NCBI GenBank assembly: GCA_003222245.1
Contig: QHVH01000007.1
Location: 62,001 to 126,000 of the forward strand
Length of the DNA stretch: 64,000 bases
DNA from: Blastocatellia bacterium AA13
Lineage (GTDB): Bacteria; Acidobacteriota; Blastocatellia; UBA7656
Direction of reading: 5' to 3'
Part shown: positions 17,184 to 25,839 of the stretch, piece by piece
How positions within the stretch are numbered: position 1 is the stretch's first letter
Layout of the letters: each line of letters starts with the position of its first letter
Position numbers and translations under genes: made by a program
The notes under the pieces: generated by a model
The model's database searches: none
Seen by the model: only the letters and a program-made list of their open reading frames with translations
Told to the model about the DNA's origin: nothing

Positions 17184-17819
17184 ATGAACGCGGCAAGGCG
17201 GTTGATTCTGAGCAGAAGGCCCCCCAGGAAAACGATACTCAAGACGCGCCTGATTCACTATTCCGCTCTCGCCGTAATCGCGGGCGGTGTCTGTTTCGCC
17301 GAACACAATACGCTGGCTGAATCGCGCGCAGCGTCATCAAACAAAGCTTCAAAAGAAGCGAGCACAACCAGGACCGTTGATTCGAAGGGATCAAGCGAAC
17401 TTCCAAACGACTCACCGTCTGACGAAGAAGTGAAGCAGACGAAGCTTCTGCTGAATACTCACGAGAGTCTAGCGGCGACTGTCTCTGAGAGATTCTGGAC
17501 CAACGTCGGTGAGTTCGAAGCAAGCGCGTACAGCTTGAACGGACGAACCGCATCAGGCGAGATGACTCGACCTGGAGTAATAGCAGCGGATCCGCGCGTA
17601 CTTCCGATCGGCACCGTAGTTCATATTCAAGCTGGAGTCTATTCCGGCATATACACCGTGCTCGACACCGGTTCTTTGGTTAAGGGGAAACGGATCGACA
17701 TCTACTGTCCGAGCCGCAAACAGGCCGTAAGATTCGGAAGAAGGACCGTAAAGATCAGGGTCATCACCGCTCCGAAATCACATTCCGCCAGGCACAAACA
17801 GCTCGTTGCGCGCTCGTAA
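17184..17819 (+). CDS. 3D-domain (double-psi beta-barrel) cell-wall protein
   Basis: 211 residues from ATG 17184, preferred because AAGGGA precedes it and because the upstream part of the frame lies before the likely promoter. A single N-terminal membrane segment or signal (LIHYSALAVIAGGVCFAEHN, about 23-42) is followed by a Ser/Lys-rich linker and, at about 110-200, a 3D domain: EFEASAYSLNG, TRPGVIAADPRVLPIGTVVH, then GIYTVLDTGSLVKGKRIDIY. The three conserved Asp residues of the family (AADP, LDTG, RIDIY) are all present. Such proteins relate to MltA and Rpf/YabE/YocH and act on peptidoglycan, probably as lytic transglycosylase-like autolysins. A longer start at 17133 or 17169 is possible. 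Confidence 0.85.
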   Translation: MNAARRLILSRRPPRKTILKTRLIHYSALAVIAGGVCFAEHNTLAESRAASSNKASKEASTTRTVDSKGSSELPNDSPSDEEVKQTKLLLNTHESLAATVSERFWTNVGEFEASAYSLNGRTASGEMTRPGVIAADPRVLPIGTVVHIQAGVYSGIYTVLDTGSLVKGKRIDIYCPSRKQAVRFGRRTVKIRVITAPKSHSARHKQLVARS

Positions 17820-18282
17820 TTCATTATCGGCCCCCAAATCTCTCTCAAGCCCTCAATCTTCCGCTCGCTTTTTCAGTAACAACAGTCACCTTCTTTTTCG
17901 GGGAGGTATTTTCCCCATTTTATCTCACCGCCCCGAGCCGGAGTTGCTGAGCCAATGCAGTCATGAGCTTAGCTTAATCTCCCCTACCCATAAGGCGCTC
18001 GCCCAGTCAGCGAATGGTACTCACTTGGATGATGTTTCAGATGATTATGCTTGACAAATGAAGGTCGTTGGCTTAAATAAGGTTCACCGCTTTCCGAAAC
18101 CCCCGGATTGGCCTTGGCGGATCTGGTAAAATTCTCGGAAGAGTAGCGTTATCCAACGCTCCCAGGTTTCTCTTCATCTATAGGTGGACGTTGTTTGTCA
18201 TTCAGGATCGGAGCCCGGATTCATCAGGGCATCGTGTTTGAATAGTGCGCAATCGTCCGTCCTGACTGGCGAGGAGTTTAAA
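17820..18282. other. intergenic region and long 5' leader of the ClpC-like gene
   Basis: 463 bases without a convincing gene. The right half holds a good promoter (18051-18079). Transcription from it would give a leader of about 200 bases before the GTG start at 18283. I see no clear hairpin with a T-run and no known riboswitch motif. A frame open from inside the preceding gene to 18054 has no coding features. Confidence 0.5.
18051..18079 (+). promoter_or_regulatory. sigma-70 type promoter of the ClpC-like ATPase gene
   Basis: TTGACA at 18051-18056 is a perfect -35 box; after exactly 17 bases comes TAAATA at 18074-18079. Predicted start of transcription near 18086. Confidence 0.65.
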
Positions 18283-19467
18283 GTGGAAGAGATTAGCGAG
18301 CAAACGCAGGCGCGCGTACCTCTTGATCCCGAGATGAAAAGCCCTCGGGCCCAGGATTTCGAATCGAAATTGTCCGCGCGGATAGTGGGACAGGAGAGAG
18401 CGGTCAGACGCATCTCCGAACTGTTTCAAATTTTCCTTGCCGGGATGCAAAATCCCGGGAGACCAATAGGCACAATGTTATTTCTGGGACCGACCGGTTC
18501 CGGAAAAACCCGAGTAGTAGAAGCGGCGGCCGAGGTTCTCTTTGAAGATCCATTGGCGGTGGTCAAAATCGACTGCGCGGAATTTCAACATTCACACGAA
18601 ATCGCAAAGCTGATCGGCTCCCCTCCTGGCTATCTCGGACATCGCGAAACGTCGCCGATGCTTACTCAGGAGAATCTGGACAAGTATCACACGGAACGCG
18701 ACAAGTTGACGTTTGTCCTGTTCGACGAGATTGAAAAGGCGTCCGACGCGCTGTGGCAATTGCTGCTTGGAATTCTCGATAAGGCCACCCTGACCCTTGG
18801 TGACAACCGCCGCGTCGACTTCTCGCATTGCATGATCTTTCTGACGTCGAACCTCGGCGCGAAAGAGATGAGCGAGTTGATCACGGGCGCGATCGGGTTT
18901 GCTCCCGCGCGAAGCAAGAATCTGGTCGATGAGGAGGTGGACCAAAAGATCTATCGGACCGCTTCGGAAGCAGCCAAGCGCAAATTCTCGCCTGAATTCA
19001 TGAACCGCATCGACAAGGTGGTGGTTTTCAGGAGCTTGAAATCCTATCACCTTCGACAGATTCTCGATCTAGAGCTCGGAATGGTTCAGGAGCGAATAAT
19101 GAAGAGCGCCGGCGAAAAATTCGTTTTCACCTGCTCCGAGGACGCGAAGTCCTTCCTGCTCGAGGAAGGCATAGACTATAAGTACGGCGCGCGGCACCTG
19201 AAACGCTCTATTGAGAGATTCCTTGTCTACCCAATATCGAATCTAGTCGCCACCGGCCAGGTACTGACCGGAGATCTGGTGCAAATCGACTATTCTCCGG
19301 AACAGCGAAAACTGATCTTCGCCAAGGAAGCGCGAGGAGCCCTGGTTGGACCGCTTGCCGAACAATATCGCGATCTCTTTGAAGTCGACGAGGATCCCAA
19401 GGCGGCGGCGGCACAGGTCGGCGACGGAGGCGTTATCACTGCCCCATTGAAAGCGATCGAAAAATAG
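18283..19467 (+). CDS. single-ring ClpC/ClpB-D2-like AAA+ ATPase
   Basis: 394 residues from GTG 18283, preceded at seven bases by GAGGAG. It corresponds to only the second (D2) AAA+ module of ClpB/ClpC: Walker A GPTGSGKT (69-76), pore loop GYLG (116-119), Walker B FVLFDEIEKA (144-153), sensor 1 TSN (188-190), FSPEFMNRID (235-244) with the arginine finger region, and the D2-small domain with sensor 2 GARHLKR (302-308). IGF at 204-206 is where ClpA/ClpC carry their ClpP-docking loop, so a link with ClpP is possible. N-domain, first ring and middle domain are absent. Acts in the cytoplasm as unfoldase or chaperone; this is inferred. An in-frame TTG/ATG at 18184 would add 33 unlikely residues. 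Confidence 0.85.
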   Translation: MEEISEQTQARVPLDPEMKSPRAQDFESKLSARIVGQERAVRRISELFQIFLAGMQNPGRPIGTMLFLGPTGSGKTRVVEAAAEVLFEDPLAVVKIDCAEFQHSHEIAKLIGSPPGYLGHRETSPMLTQENLDKYHTERDKLTFVLFDEIEKASDALWQLLLGILDKATLTLGDNRRVDFSHCMIFLTSNLGAKEMSELITGAIGFAPARSKNLVDEEVDQKIYRTASEAAKRKFSPEFMNRIDKVVVFRSLKSYHLRQILDLELGMVQERIMKSAGEKFVFTCSEDAKSFLLEEGIDYKYGARHLKRSIERFLVYPISNLVATGQVLTGDLVQIDYSPEQRKLIFAKEARGALVGPLAEQYRDLFEVDEDPKAAAAQVGDGGVITAPLKAIEK

Positions 19468-19493
19468 CTCATTACTTTGGCTGCATCAACATC

Positions 19494-19525
19494 ACGCCCG
19501 GCGATCTCAATTTCGCCGGGCGTTT
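19494..19525 (+). terminator. rho-independent terminator after the ClpC-like gene
   Basis: ACGCCCGGCGA (19494-19504) and TCGCCGGGCGT (19513-19523) form a perfect 11-base stem with an eight-base loop, followed by TTGTGT. The T-run is short but the stem is strong. Confidence 0.75.
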
Positions 19526-19600
19526 GTGTCAAAGTGTAATCCGTGGCGGCGCGGTCTAACGGCGTGTGTCGCAGGCTGGGTCTTTATTTCGGATCGAGGT

Positions 19601-19628
19601 TTGATGTTCAGCCCTGATAGGCTAGAAT
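19601..19628 (+). promoter_or_regulatory. promoter of the DedA-family gene
   Basis: TTGATG (19601-19606), 16 bases, TAGAAT (19623-19628). Transcription would start near 19635, downstream of the first ATG codons of the longest open frame, so it supports a start at 19655 or later. Confidence 0.5.
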
Positions 19629-19654
19629 CACACATTTGCGTGCGAGAGAGACCC

Positions 19655-20323
19655 TTGAGCAATAGCTTTTACGTGAGCGGAGCAGTAGGGCTTGGAAGCC
19701 GTTTGAATGCGCTGAGCGTCTGGCTGCTCTCCTTTGGCGCGGTTGGTTTATTCGGAATATCGCTGCTTGATTCCGCGCTCATACCATTGCCAAGCGGCCC
19801 AGATCTGGCAATGATTGCGCTGAGCGCAGCCAACCACAGCGGAATGCTCGTCTACGCACTTGTGGCAACCGCGGGCTCCACGATTGGATGTACGGTGCTC
19901 TACAGAATCGCGCGAGGAGCGGGTGCGCAGGCGTTGAAGAAGATAAACCCGCGGAGAAGGGAGCGCATTGAGAATCTCCTCGGCAAATATGACATGCTGG
20001 CCGTCTTTGTTCCCGCTATCCTGCCCCCGCCGTTCCCCTTCAAGGCGTTTGTTTTGTCGGCGGGCGTCTTCAAGCTGAAGACCGGCAGGTTCATCGCGGC
20101 GATTTTCTGCGGACGCTTCGTCCGGTTTCTAATCGAAGGTTGGCTCGCCGTAAGGTTCGGAGACGATGCTCGAAAGATCATCGCCGAGAACGGGTTGAAG
20201 GTTCTTATCGCGACATGCATTATCGCCGCGGCGATAGTAGTGACGATGGTTCTTCGCCGCCGGCGGCCTTCACGACAAGAGCCCGTGGAAACAGTAGAAC
20301 GTGCGTCCCCAGGTTCCGCTTGA
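19655..20323 (+). CDS. DedA/VTT-domain membrane protein
   Basis: 222 residues if started at TTG 19655, with GAGAGAG five bases upstream and the promoter just before it. The frame is open from 19526, but that extension lies upstream of the predicted transcript. Several helices are visible: about 18-40, 55-75, 105-125 and the C-terminal 180-205 (VLIATCIIAAAIVVTMVL). The central part LPPPFPFKAFVLSAGVFKL, a Gly/Pro-containing re-entrant segment, is typical of the SNARE-associated/VTT (DedA, YqaA) family, which acts in membrane lipid handling such as flipping undecaprenyl phosphate or other lipids. Exact substrate unknown. Confidence 0.82.
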   Translation: MSNSFYVSGAVGLGSRLNALSVWLLSFGAVGLFGISLLDSALIPLPSGPDLAMIALSAANHSGMLVYALVATAGSTIGCTVLYRIARGAGAQALKKINPRRRERIENLLGKYDMLAVFVPAILPPPFPFKAFVLSAGVFKLKTGRFIAAIFCGRFVRFLIEGWLAVRFGDDARKIIAENGLKVLIATCIIAAAIVVTMVLRRRRPSRQEPVETVERASPGSA

Positions 20324-20506
20324 TCGGCAAGGTTGAGGAACTTCCCGCCGGTGCGGGTGTTGAATTTCCTGGGCCCCAGTGACCAGAGATTCCTCTGTAA
20401 GAAGAGATCGGATAGACTGCCCTTTAGAGAGTGCGGGAGGCCCCCGTCGACAAGGCGCTTTGAAAGCGATCAGGTCGAACCAAATTGACAGAAAAATGGT
20501 TGGTTC

Positions 20507-21004
20507 ATGAAGAGATTTTTAATAATTATCGCGTTACTTCAACTGGCTCTGCCGGCAGGGCTGTCTCAGTCTCGCCCGTGCTTGAGAATCATGCCGATTG
20601 AAGAATTGACGCGCAATGCAGCCTTCATTGCGAGAGTGAAGGTGGTCAGAGCCGAAGACGTCAATAGGCGAGGTCCGTTTGGACAGATCGCGTTGTTGCA
20701 GCCCGTCGATGTCATAGACGGAGATTTTACTCTGAAGCAGTTGAACGTCGCCGCGCGTTCCAATGTCCGATGCGCCGAAGATGAGTACAGGCAAGGTCAG
20801 GACATGCTGGTATTCCTGATCACCGACGGCGGCCTGTTTCGCACGCTCAATTTTCAATACGGCAGATTTGAGATTTCGGGCGAGCTTGTAAGAGGCTGGC
20901 GCGATAAGACAAACAAAGTGGTCGACAAGCCTTACGCTGAGGTCCGCAAGGAAATCGAGAACATTCTCAATCCTGCGACTTCCCGCGGAGCCCTCAGCGA
21001 ATAG
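20507..21004 (+). CDS. small secreted protein of unknown function
   Basis: 165 residues with a clear signal peptide (LIIIALLQLALPAGLSQS, about 5-22). The mature part is a beta-rich domain that begins MPIEELTRNAAFIARVKVVR, faintly like the opening of the exported protein at 9625-10362, and has VDVIDGDFTLKQLNV in the middle. No cysteine pattern or catalytic motif beyond two Cys residues (about 26 and 86) that could form a disulphide. It has its own transcription unit and converges with 21035-21640. I cannot name its family. Confidence 0.7.
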   Translation: MKRFLIIIALLQLALPAGLSQSRPCLRIMPIEELTRNAAFIARVKVVRAEDVNRRGPFGQIALLQPVDVIDGDFTLKQLNVAARSNVRCAEDEYRQGQDMLVFLITDGGLFRTLNFQYGRFEISGELVRGWRDKTNKVVDKPYAEVRKEIENILNPATSRGALSE

Positions 21005-21034
21005 AGACACACCGAAAGCCTCTCGCTCTCGCCC

Positions 21035-21640
21035 TCAGTGCCGCGGCGCATCGCAGGGCCACTTATCGGTCCGCGGCTCCGCCTGAATCCTGCATTCAGT
21101 TCCGAAATAATTTTCCATCTCCCACCTCAAGAGGTCTCGGGCGTGGCGGAGCCAGCCTCTATACTGGCCGCCCCACGTGTAGTAAACGTTGAGGACATGA
21201 ATCTCGTGCGACGAGGGATAATAAACTCCCGCTACGTCGATTCCGAGCTCGGCGACATGAAAAGCAGACGGCTCGATCAACACATATACTCGTGAAGCTG
21301 AGACCGAGAGCGCGCGGCTTGCGAGATCGCCTCCGCAGGCCATGAATTCGGCACGGGTTTTCTCGAAGGCATCGTCGATCCACTGAGCGATCTCGTCCGG
21401 TGAATTCGGAAAACTCATTATCTCTTGAACAGCAGAGTCCGAAGCTCCTTTCTTGATCATCTTCTTTGTATTGTGTTGGGAGGGAGCGTCGAAACCGCGA
21501 GTGTTGTAGCGGATATGATAGCGAGATGTGTATCGGTCAGGAGCGGCTTGCGCCGGTCCAAGAAATTCGAAATAGCCCTGTCCGTATGCTTCTGCAGACA
21601 CTACGACTAGCATTAGAGGAAGAAAAATCAGCCCACGCAT
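21035..21640 (-). CDS. secreted protein of unknown function
   Basis: 201 residues with a signal peptide (FLPLMLVVVSAEAYGQ, about 6-21). The mature region holds a helical part (IAQWIDDAFEKTRAEFMACG) and a beta-rich part with VYVLIEPSAFHVAELGIDVA and YYPSSHEIHVLNVYYT. The latter resembles the strand before the zinc site of minimal metallopeptidases, and a WEMENYFG stretch follows, but the HExxH motif is absent, so an inactive or degenerate protease-like fold is only a possibility. No operon partner: cysS begins 234 bases upstream on the same strand. Confidence 0.7.
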   Translation of the reverse strand: MRGLIFLPLMLVVVSAEAYGQGYFEFLGPAQAAPDRYTSRYHIRYNTRGFDAPSQHNTKKMIKKGASDSAVQEIMSFPNSPDEIAQWIDDAFEKTRAEFMACGGDLASRALSVSASRVYVLIEPSAFHVAELGIDVAGVYYPSSHEIHVLNVYYTWGGQYRGWLRHARDLLRWEMENYFGTECRIQAEPRTDKWPCDAPRH

Positions 21641-21874
21641 TTTGAATCCTTTGTTCCTGGTTCACGATTAGGCTTTATGCATTTGGCGTGCAATAGTCGC
21701 GATGACAAGGGTTCAGCGATAAAAGGGCGATTTCAGCATATTCACCGGCACACTTAGTGACACTGCTCGCGCCCGTAGACATCGTTGTGCAGAGCGACGC
21801 CGCAGTGACTGGGACAATTCAGAACAGATATGGGGAAGCGTGAAAAAAGAGGCGAAGTGGATTACAGATACGTG

Positions 21875-23269
21875 CTACTTCCGTCTCCACTTTGTTCCTT
21901 GCGGAGTATCTTCGAGAACAATTCCGCGCGCCAGAAGCTCGGCCCTGATCTCATCCGCGCGAGCGAATTTGCGTTCTCGCCTTGCCATGTTTCTTTGTTC
22001 GATCAATGACTCAATCTCGGGATCAAGCATTGGCTTCTCCAAAGGCCCCAGCACGCCGAGGACGGAGTCTATCTTTTTGAACACTTCAAGAGCCGCCTTG
22101 CGATCGTCCTCGAGCACTTTACCTTCGTCCAACGCGGTATTCAGCTCGCGAACCATATCGAAGATCGCCGCAAGCGCGGCCGACGTGTTTAGATCATCGT
22201 CCATGCCCGCTGCAAAACCGCTCTCGGCATTCTTGACGGCCACAATTGCGGAGGAATCCGATCCCTCCGCGGCGGCCAATTCGGCAAGCCTCCGGCGCAA
22301 ATTGCGCAGCCGCTCCAGTGAGCTTGCCGCGCCGCGCAAGCCATCAATCGTAAAATTCAATTGAGTGTTGTATGGCGCGGACAACAGCAGATAACGAATC
22401 ACATCGGGCGAGAAACCTTTGTCCACAAGGTCGCGGACTGTATAGAAATTGCCCTTCGACTTTGACATCCGCTCGCCTTCGACCTGTAGAAACTCAACGT
22501 GGAACCATGTATGGACAAACGTCTTGCCGGTAGCAGCCTCGGATTGTGCGATCTCGTTCTCGTGATGAGGAAAGATGAGATCGACGCCTCCGCAGTGAAT
22601 ATCGAAAGATTCTCCGAGATATTTCATCGACATCGCGGAGCATTCGAGATGCCATCCTGGTCTGCCAGGGCCGAATTCCGTCTCCCAACTAGGCTCATCC
22701 GGGTCTTTGGGCGCCTTCCACAAAACGAAGTCGCGCGCGTCAGCCTTATCGTACTCGTCTACGTCTACACGCGCGCCCGCGAGATTTCCTTCCAGCTTGA
22801 GGCCCGACAATCTTCCGTACTGAGGAAATGATGAAATGCTGAAGTAGACTGAGCCGTCGCTCGCGTAAGTCTTGCCGCCTTCCTGCAGCCTCTCAACCAG
22901 CTCTGACATCTCCGATATGTGCTCTGTCGCGCGTGGGATCACCTCGGGACGCTCGATGTTTAGCCGGTCAAGGTCGTCAAGGAACTCTTGAGTATAAAAT
23001 TCAGTGAACTCACGAAGGCTTTTCCCGGCTGCTTTCATATCTCGGATTATCTTGTCCTCGACATCGGTAATATTCATGACGTGTTGGACTCGATAGCCGA
23101 GATATTTCAAATACCGCCTCAAGATGTCGACCGCGACAAAGGTTCGGAAATTGCCGATGTGACCATAGTCGTAAACGGTCGGCCCGCACGCATACATTCT
23201 CACGAGGTTATCTTCAAGGGGTTTGAATTCCTCCTTCGTGCGAGTCAGCGTGTTTTTGAGACGGAACAT
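21875..23269 (-). CDS. cysS: cysteinyl-tRNA synthetase
   Basis: 464 residues, normal length for CysRS. The first lines show MYACGPTVYDYGHIGNFRTF with the class-I HIGN/HIGH motif (about residues 36-39), followed by VDILRRYLKYLGYRV. The zinc ligands typical of CysRS are in the CGPT, CSAMS and CGGVD regions and a nearby His-rich FPHHENE. The KMSKS motif is GERMSKSKGNF at about 266-276. The C-terminal anticodon-binding helical part is complete. Charges tRNA-Cys with cysteine in the cytoplasm. It is a monocistronic-looking gene in the minus direction with its own terminator region upstream belonging to the SPFH module. Confidence 0.98.
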   Translation of the reverse strand: MFRLKNTLTRTKEEFKPLEDNLVRMYACGPTVYDYGHIGNFRTFVAVDILRRYLKYLGYRVQHVMNITDVEDKIIRDMKAAGKSLREFTEFYTQEFLDDLDRLNIERPEVIPRATEHISEMSELVERLQEGGKTYASDGSVYFSISSFPQYGRLSGLKLEGNLAGARVDVDEYDKADARDFVLWKAPKDPDEPSWETEFGPGRPGWHLECSAMSMKYLGESFDIHCGGVDLIFPHHENEIAQSEAATGKTFVHTWFHVEFLQVEGERMSKSKGNFYTVRDLVDKGFSPDVIRYLLLSAPYNTQLNFTIDGLRGAASSLERLRNLRRRLAELAAAEGSDSSAIVAVKNAESGFAAGMDDDLNTSAALAAIFDMVRELNTALDEGKVLEDDRKAALEVFKKIDSVLGVLGPLEKPMLDPEIESLIEQRNMARRERKFARADEIRAELLARGIVLEDTPQGTKWRRK

Positions 23270-23397
23270 TCTACCTCCAGCATGTTGAGAATCGCGTCAA
23301 TGGCGGAAACGAGGATGCTATCCAACACGCGATTGCATGTCAAAAATGTATCAAACATCCTTCCGGATATATCGTGCGGCGTAAACGACTGCTCCAA

Positions 23398-23428
23398 TGA
23401 AAAAGAGGCGGCCAGCGATGGCCGCCTC
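23398..23428 (-). terminator. rho-independent terminator of the SPFH gene module
   Basis: On the minus strand, GAGGCGGCCA, loop TCGC and TGGCCGCCTC (23428-23405) are followed at once by TTTTTC (23404-23399). It lies 26 bases after the stop of the SPFH gene. Perfect 10-base stem and T-run. Confidence 0.9.
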
Positions 23429-23453
23429 TACTATCACGCAAGGCTTGCCATCA

Positions 23454-24572
23454 CTAAACAGGCGTACCGCAGTTGGAACAGAACTTCGAACCCGGCGGAA
23501 CCGGGTTCTGGCAGTTCTTACAAGCCTGTGGAAGAACGGATTGACCGCAGCTCGGACAGAACTTTGAGCCTGCCTGAACCTGCGCATGGCAGCCCGGGCA
23601 TTCAGCGGAAGGCGCGGTTATCTGCGAGCCGCAATTAGAGCAGAATTTTGTTCCAGCCGAATTGACGGTATTGCATTTAGGGCAGGGCGTTCCCTGTTGC
23701 GCCGCACTTCCCGTGGCGCCGGAGGCAGCTTGCGCTCCTTGACCCGACATCGCGCCTGCCATCATCTGGCCGTATCCCAGCCCGAGTCCCAATCCCATCC
23801 CCTGGCCGGCGGCTCCACCCGGCTGCTTAGCGGCATCCTGAATGGACTGGGCGGCCTTGAACTGCATATAGGCGCCCATGTCTCCGATCGCACCCATGCC
23901 GGAGCGCTCGTCGATCATCTTCTGCACTTCTTCGGGAGGCGTAATCGCCGAGATCAGCATGTCCACAAGCTCGAGTCCCTGCTTGCTGAAGTCATCGGCT
24001 ACTCGCGCCTTAACACCGGCCGCAAGCTCGTCGTAGTACTGCGGCAGATCAAAGATCGTCTTGAGATTTTCGCCCAGAAGATCGTTCAATCTAGCAACGA
24101 TGATGTCGCGCAGAAAATCTCCGACCGCTTCCGTAGAGACCTTACCGCGTGTGCCTACCACCGAACCGACGAACAACTGAGGATCGGCCACCCTCATCGA
24201 GTACTTACCGAAAGCCCGCAGTCTAACGAAGCGCAGCTCCGTATCGCGAAACGTAATGGGCTCTTTGGTGCCCCATTTCATGTCCTGAAACGTATGCCGA
24301 GCTATGAAGACGACGCTTGCCTGGAAAGGAGACGTGCCTCCAAAAGGGATCGAGAGCAGCTTCGTGAGTATCGGCACGTTCATCGTGGACAGCGTATGTC
24401 TGCCCGGACCGAAGGTGTCCAGGGCCTTGCCGTCCCTGAAAAAGACCGCGGATTGATTCTCCTGAACTATTAGCTGCGCGCCCATCTTGATGTCGGTGGC
24501 GCCGCCCTCAGGTATCCTGTACACGATTTGGGAGCCTGATGAATCGAAAAATTGCAGAACCTCAAGTGCCAT
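23454..24572 (-). CDS. SPFH-domain (YdjI/virion-core-like) protein with three zinc ribbons
   Basis: 372 residues. The SPFH part covers about 20-215 ([20 protein letters not shown] at 42-61; [20 protein letters not shown] at 105-124), the usual YdjI organisation. A Gly/Ala/Met-rich linker (250-295) leads to three tandem zinc ribbons at C297-C314, C325-C342 and C351-C368, each CxxC-x(12-13)-CxxC. YdjI-like proteins are recruited to membranes in phage-shock or lipid-stress responses and are often linked to PspA. Its start has an AAGGAG box. It is the last gene of a three-gene operon (26388 to 23454) and is followed by a strong terminator. A role at the membrane is inferred. Confidence 0.9.
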   Translation of the reverse strand: MALEVLQFFDSSGSQIVYRIPEGGATDIKMGAQLIVQENQSAVFFRDGKALDTFGPGRHTLSTMNVPILTKLLSIPFGGTSPFQASVVFIARHTFQDMKWGTKEPITFRDTELRFVRLRAFGKYSMRVADPQLFVGSVVGTRGKVSTEAVGDFLRDIIVARLNDLLGENLKTIFDLPQYYDELAAGVKARVADDFSKQGLELVDMLISAITPPEEVQKMIDERSGMGAIGDMGAYMQFKAAQSIQDAAKQPGGAAGQGMGLGLGLGYGQMMAGAMSGQGAQAASGATGSAAQQGTPCPKCNTVNSAGTKFCSNCGSQITAPSAECPGCHAQVQAGSKFCPSCGQSVLPQACKNCQNPVPPGSKFCSNCGTPV

Positions 24573-24611
24573 TTCTATCTTGTCTCCTTGTGGGCTATTT
24601 CGCTCGCTATT

Positions 24612-25805
24612 TCATTCAACGATCTGCTTGGTGAGCTTGATGCTTCCGGTCTTGGTTCGAATGGTCAGCGGCTCTCCGCCGTCTCCGATCTTGCCGCTCG
24701 CCTTCTGACCTACAATCCTCTTTTCAATAGTCAAGGGCAGCTCACCCGTCACATTCACCGAGCCGAGATCGGCGACAGCGTCCAGCATCGCATTGAAATC
24801 CGGCCCCATCTCGAGCGAGACGCTGCCGTTGACCGTCTGGAACGACAGCGGGCCCTCGACTCCGTCTCCGCTCACCGTCGCCTTGATGCTCCCGTTTGTT
24901 GTCCGCACGTCGGCTTCGGTGATGTCGCCGGCAACCTCGATGGAGCCATTGCTGGTCGCCAAAGTCACTTTGCCATTGACCCCTTTTACCTTGAGCGACG
25001 AGTTGCTCGAACTGATAGTAACGGTCTTGATGTCCTTCGGCAGCTTGACGATGAATTCGACATCCACGCGGCTGCTCACCGGGCCGCCCACCCTCAGCGA
25101 GAGCCGGTTCGCATCGGGCGTCATAGCGTCGTTTGCAACAAAAATCTGCGTGTTCTTGCGGTCCCTGGTGTTGCCGCCCCGTTTAACTATCTGGACCTCG
25201 GCTTTGTCTTCGGTGTCCCAACCTTCGATCGTGACCGGTCCGCTCAGGTTCGTCAGCGAAAACGAGCCGTCACTGTCCAGAGGATAGGTTTGGGAATATG
25301 TAGTCGTGTCGCCGCCTATGACCGCGTCGTCGTCCGAAAGCACGGTCTCACCCGCGGCAGCAACGGCGGGCGTGGTTGTCATTATGCGAGTCGGCCTTGG
25401 AGTGTTTCCGCGGAAAGTCCTGGCTATCATCAAGACTCCTAGAAAGATCGCCCCGAATAGGAATATTCCGATAAAGGCAAGTATCCAACCCCAACCCGAC
25501 CGGCCGCCGCTCTTTTGTTGATAGGCCGCGGGGTACTGCGGCTGCGATTGCGGAGTATAGTAAGGCTGCCCCGGATAAACCGGCGTTGTATTCGGACGGC
25601 CAGCCGGAGATGTATTACCCTGCCAGCCTGGCTGCGCTTGAGAACCCAACGGCCAGCTATCGCCTTTGGCGGGTTCCTCACCAGCGCCGTCCGGCATCAT
25701 CTGAGTAGGAAGGTTCTCCTCGTTGTACTGGCCGCTCGGAGCGCCACAAGCTCGGCAGAACCTTTGCCCAATGTACAGAGTGTTACCGCAGTTGGCACAT
25801 TCCAT
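24612..25805 (-). CDS. zinc-ribbon membrane protein with DUF4097 beta-helix
   Basis: 397 residues in three parts. A zinc ribbon with Cys at 3, 6, 17 and 20 (CANCGN, FCRACG) begins the protein. A Pro/Gln/Tyr-rich, probably flexible stretch follows (PGQPYYTPQSQPQYP, about 78-92). A single transmembrane helix at about 105-127 (WGWILAFIGIFLFGAIFLGV) places the rest outside. Residues about 160-390 are repeated short strands of the DUF4097 putative-adhesin beta-helix: VTIEGWDT, VTISSSNSSLKV, VTLATSNGSIEVAG, ADVRTTNGSIKATV, TIRTKTGSIKLTK. DUF4097 occurs in proteins of liaG/envelope-stress operons. It lies 39 bases ahead of the SPFH gene and 34 bases after the helical protein gene. Confidence 0.88.
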   Translation of the reverse strand: MECANCGNTLYIGQRFCRACGAPSGQYNEENLPTQMMPDGAGEEPAKGDSWPLGSQAQPGWQGNTSPAGRPNTTPVYPGQPYYTPQSQPQYPAAYQQKSGGRSGWGWILAFIGIFLFGAIFLGVLMIARTFRGNTPRPTRIMTTTPAVAAAGETVLSDDDAVIGGDTTTYSQTYPLDSDGSFSLTNLSGPVTIEGWDTEDKAEVQIVKRGGNTRDRKNTQIFVANDAMTPDANRLSLRVGGPVSSRVDVEFIVKLPKDIKTVTISSSNSSLKVKGVNGKVTLATSNGSIEVAGDITEADVRTTNGSIKATVSGDGVEGPLSFQTVNGSVSLEMGPDFNAMLDAVADLGSVNVTGELPLTIEKRIVGQKASGKIGDGGEPLTIRTKTGSIKLTKQIVE

Positions 25806-25839
25806 CAGACTACCTTCGCTGGTTGATCAAAGTAGTAGC

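Noticed and set aside
17820-18054. Short frame of 82 residues that begins inside the 3D-domain gene
   Set aside because: No ribosome-binding site, odd composition and full overlap of its start with the real gene; no similarity recognised.
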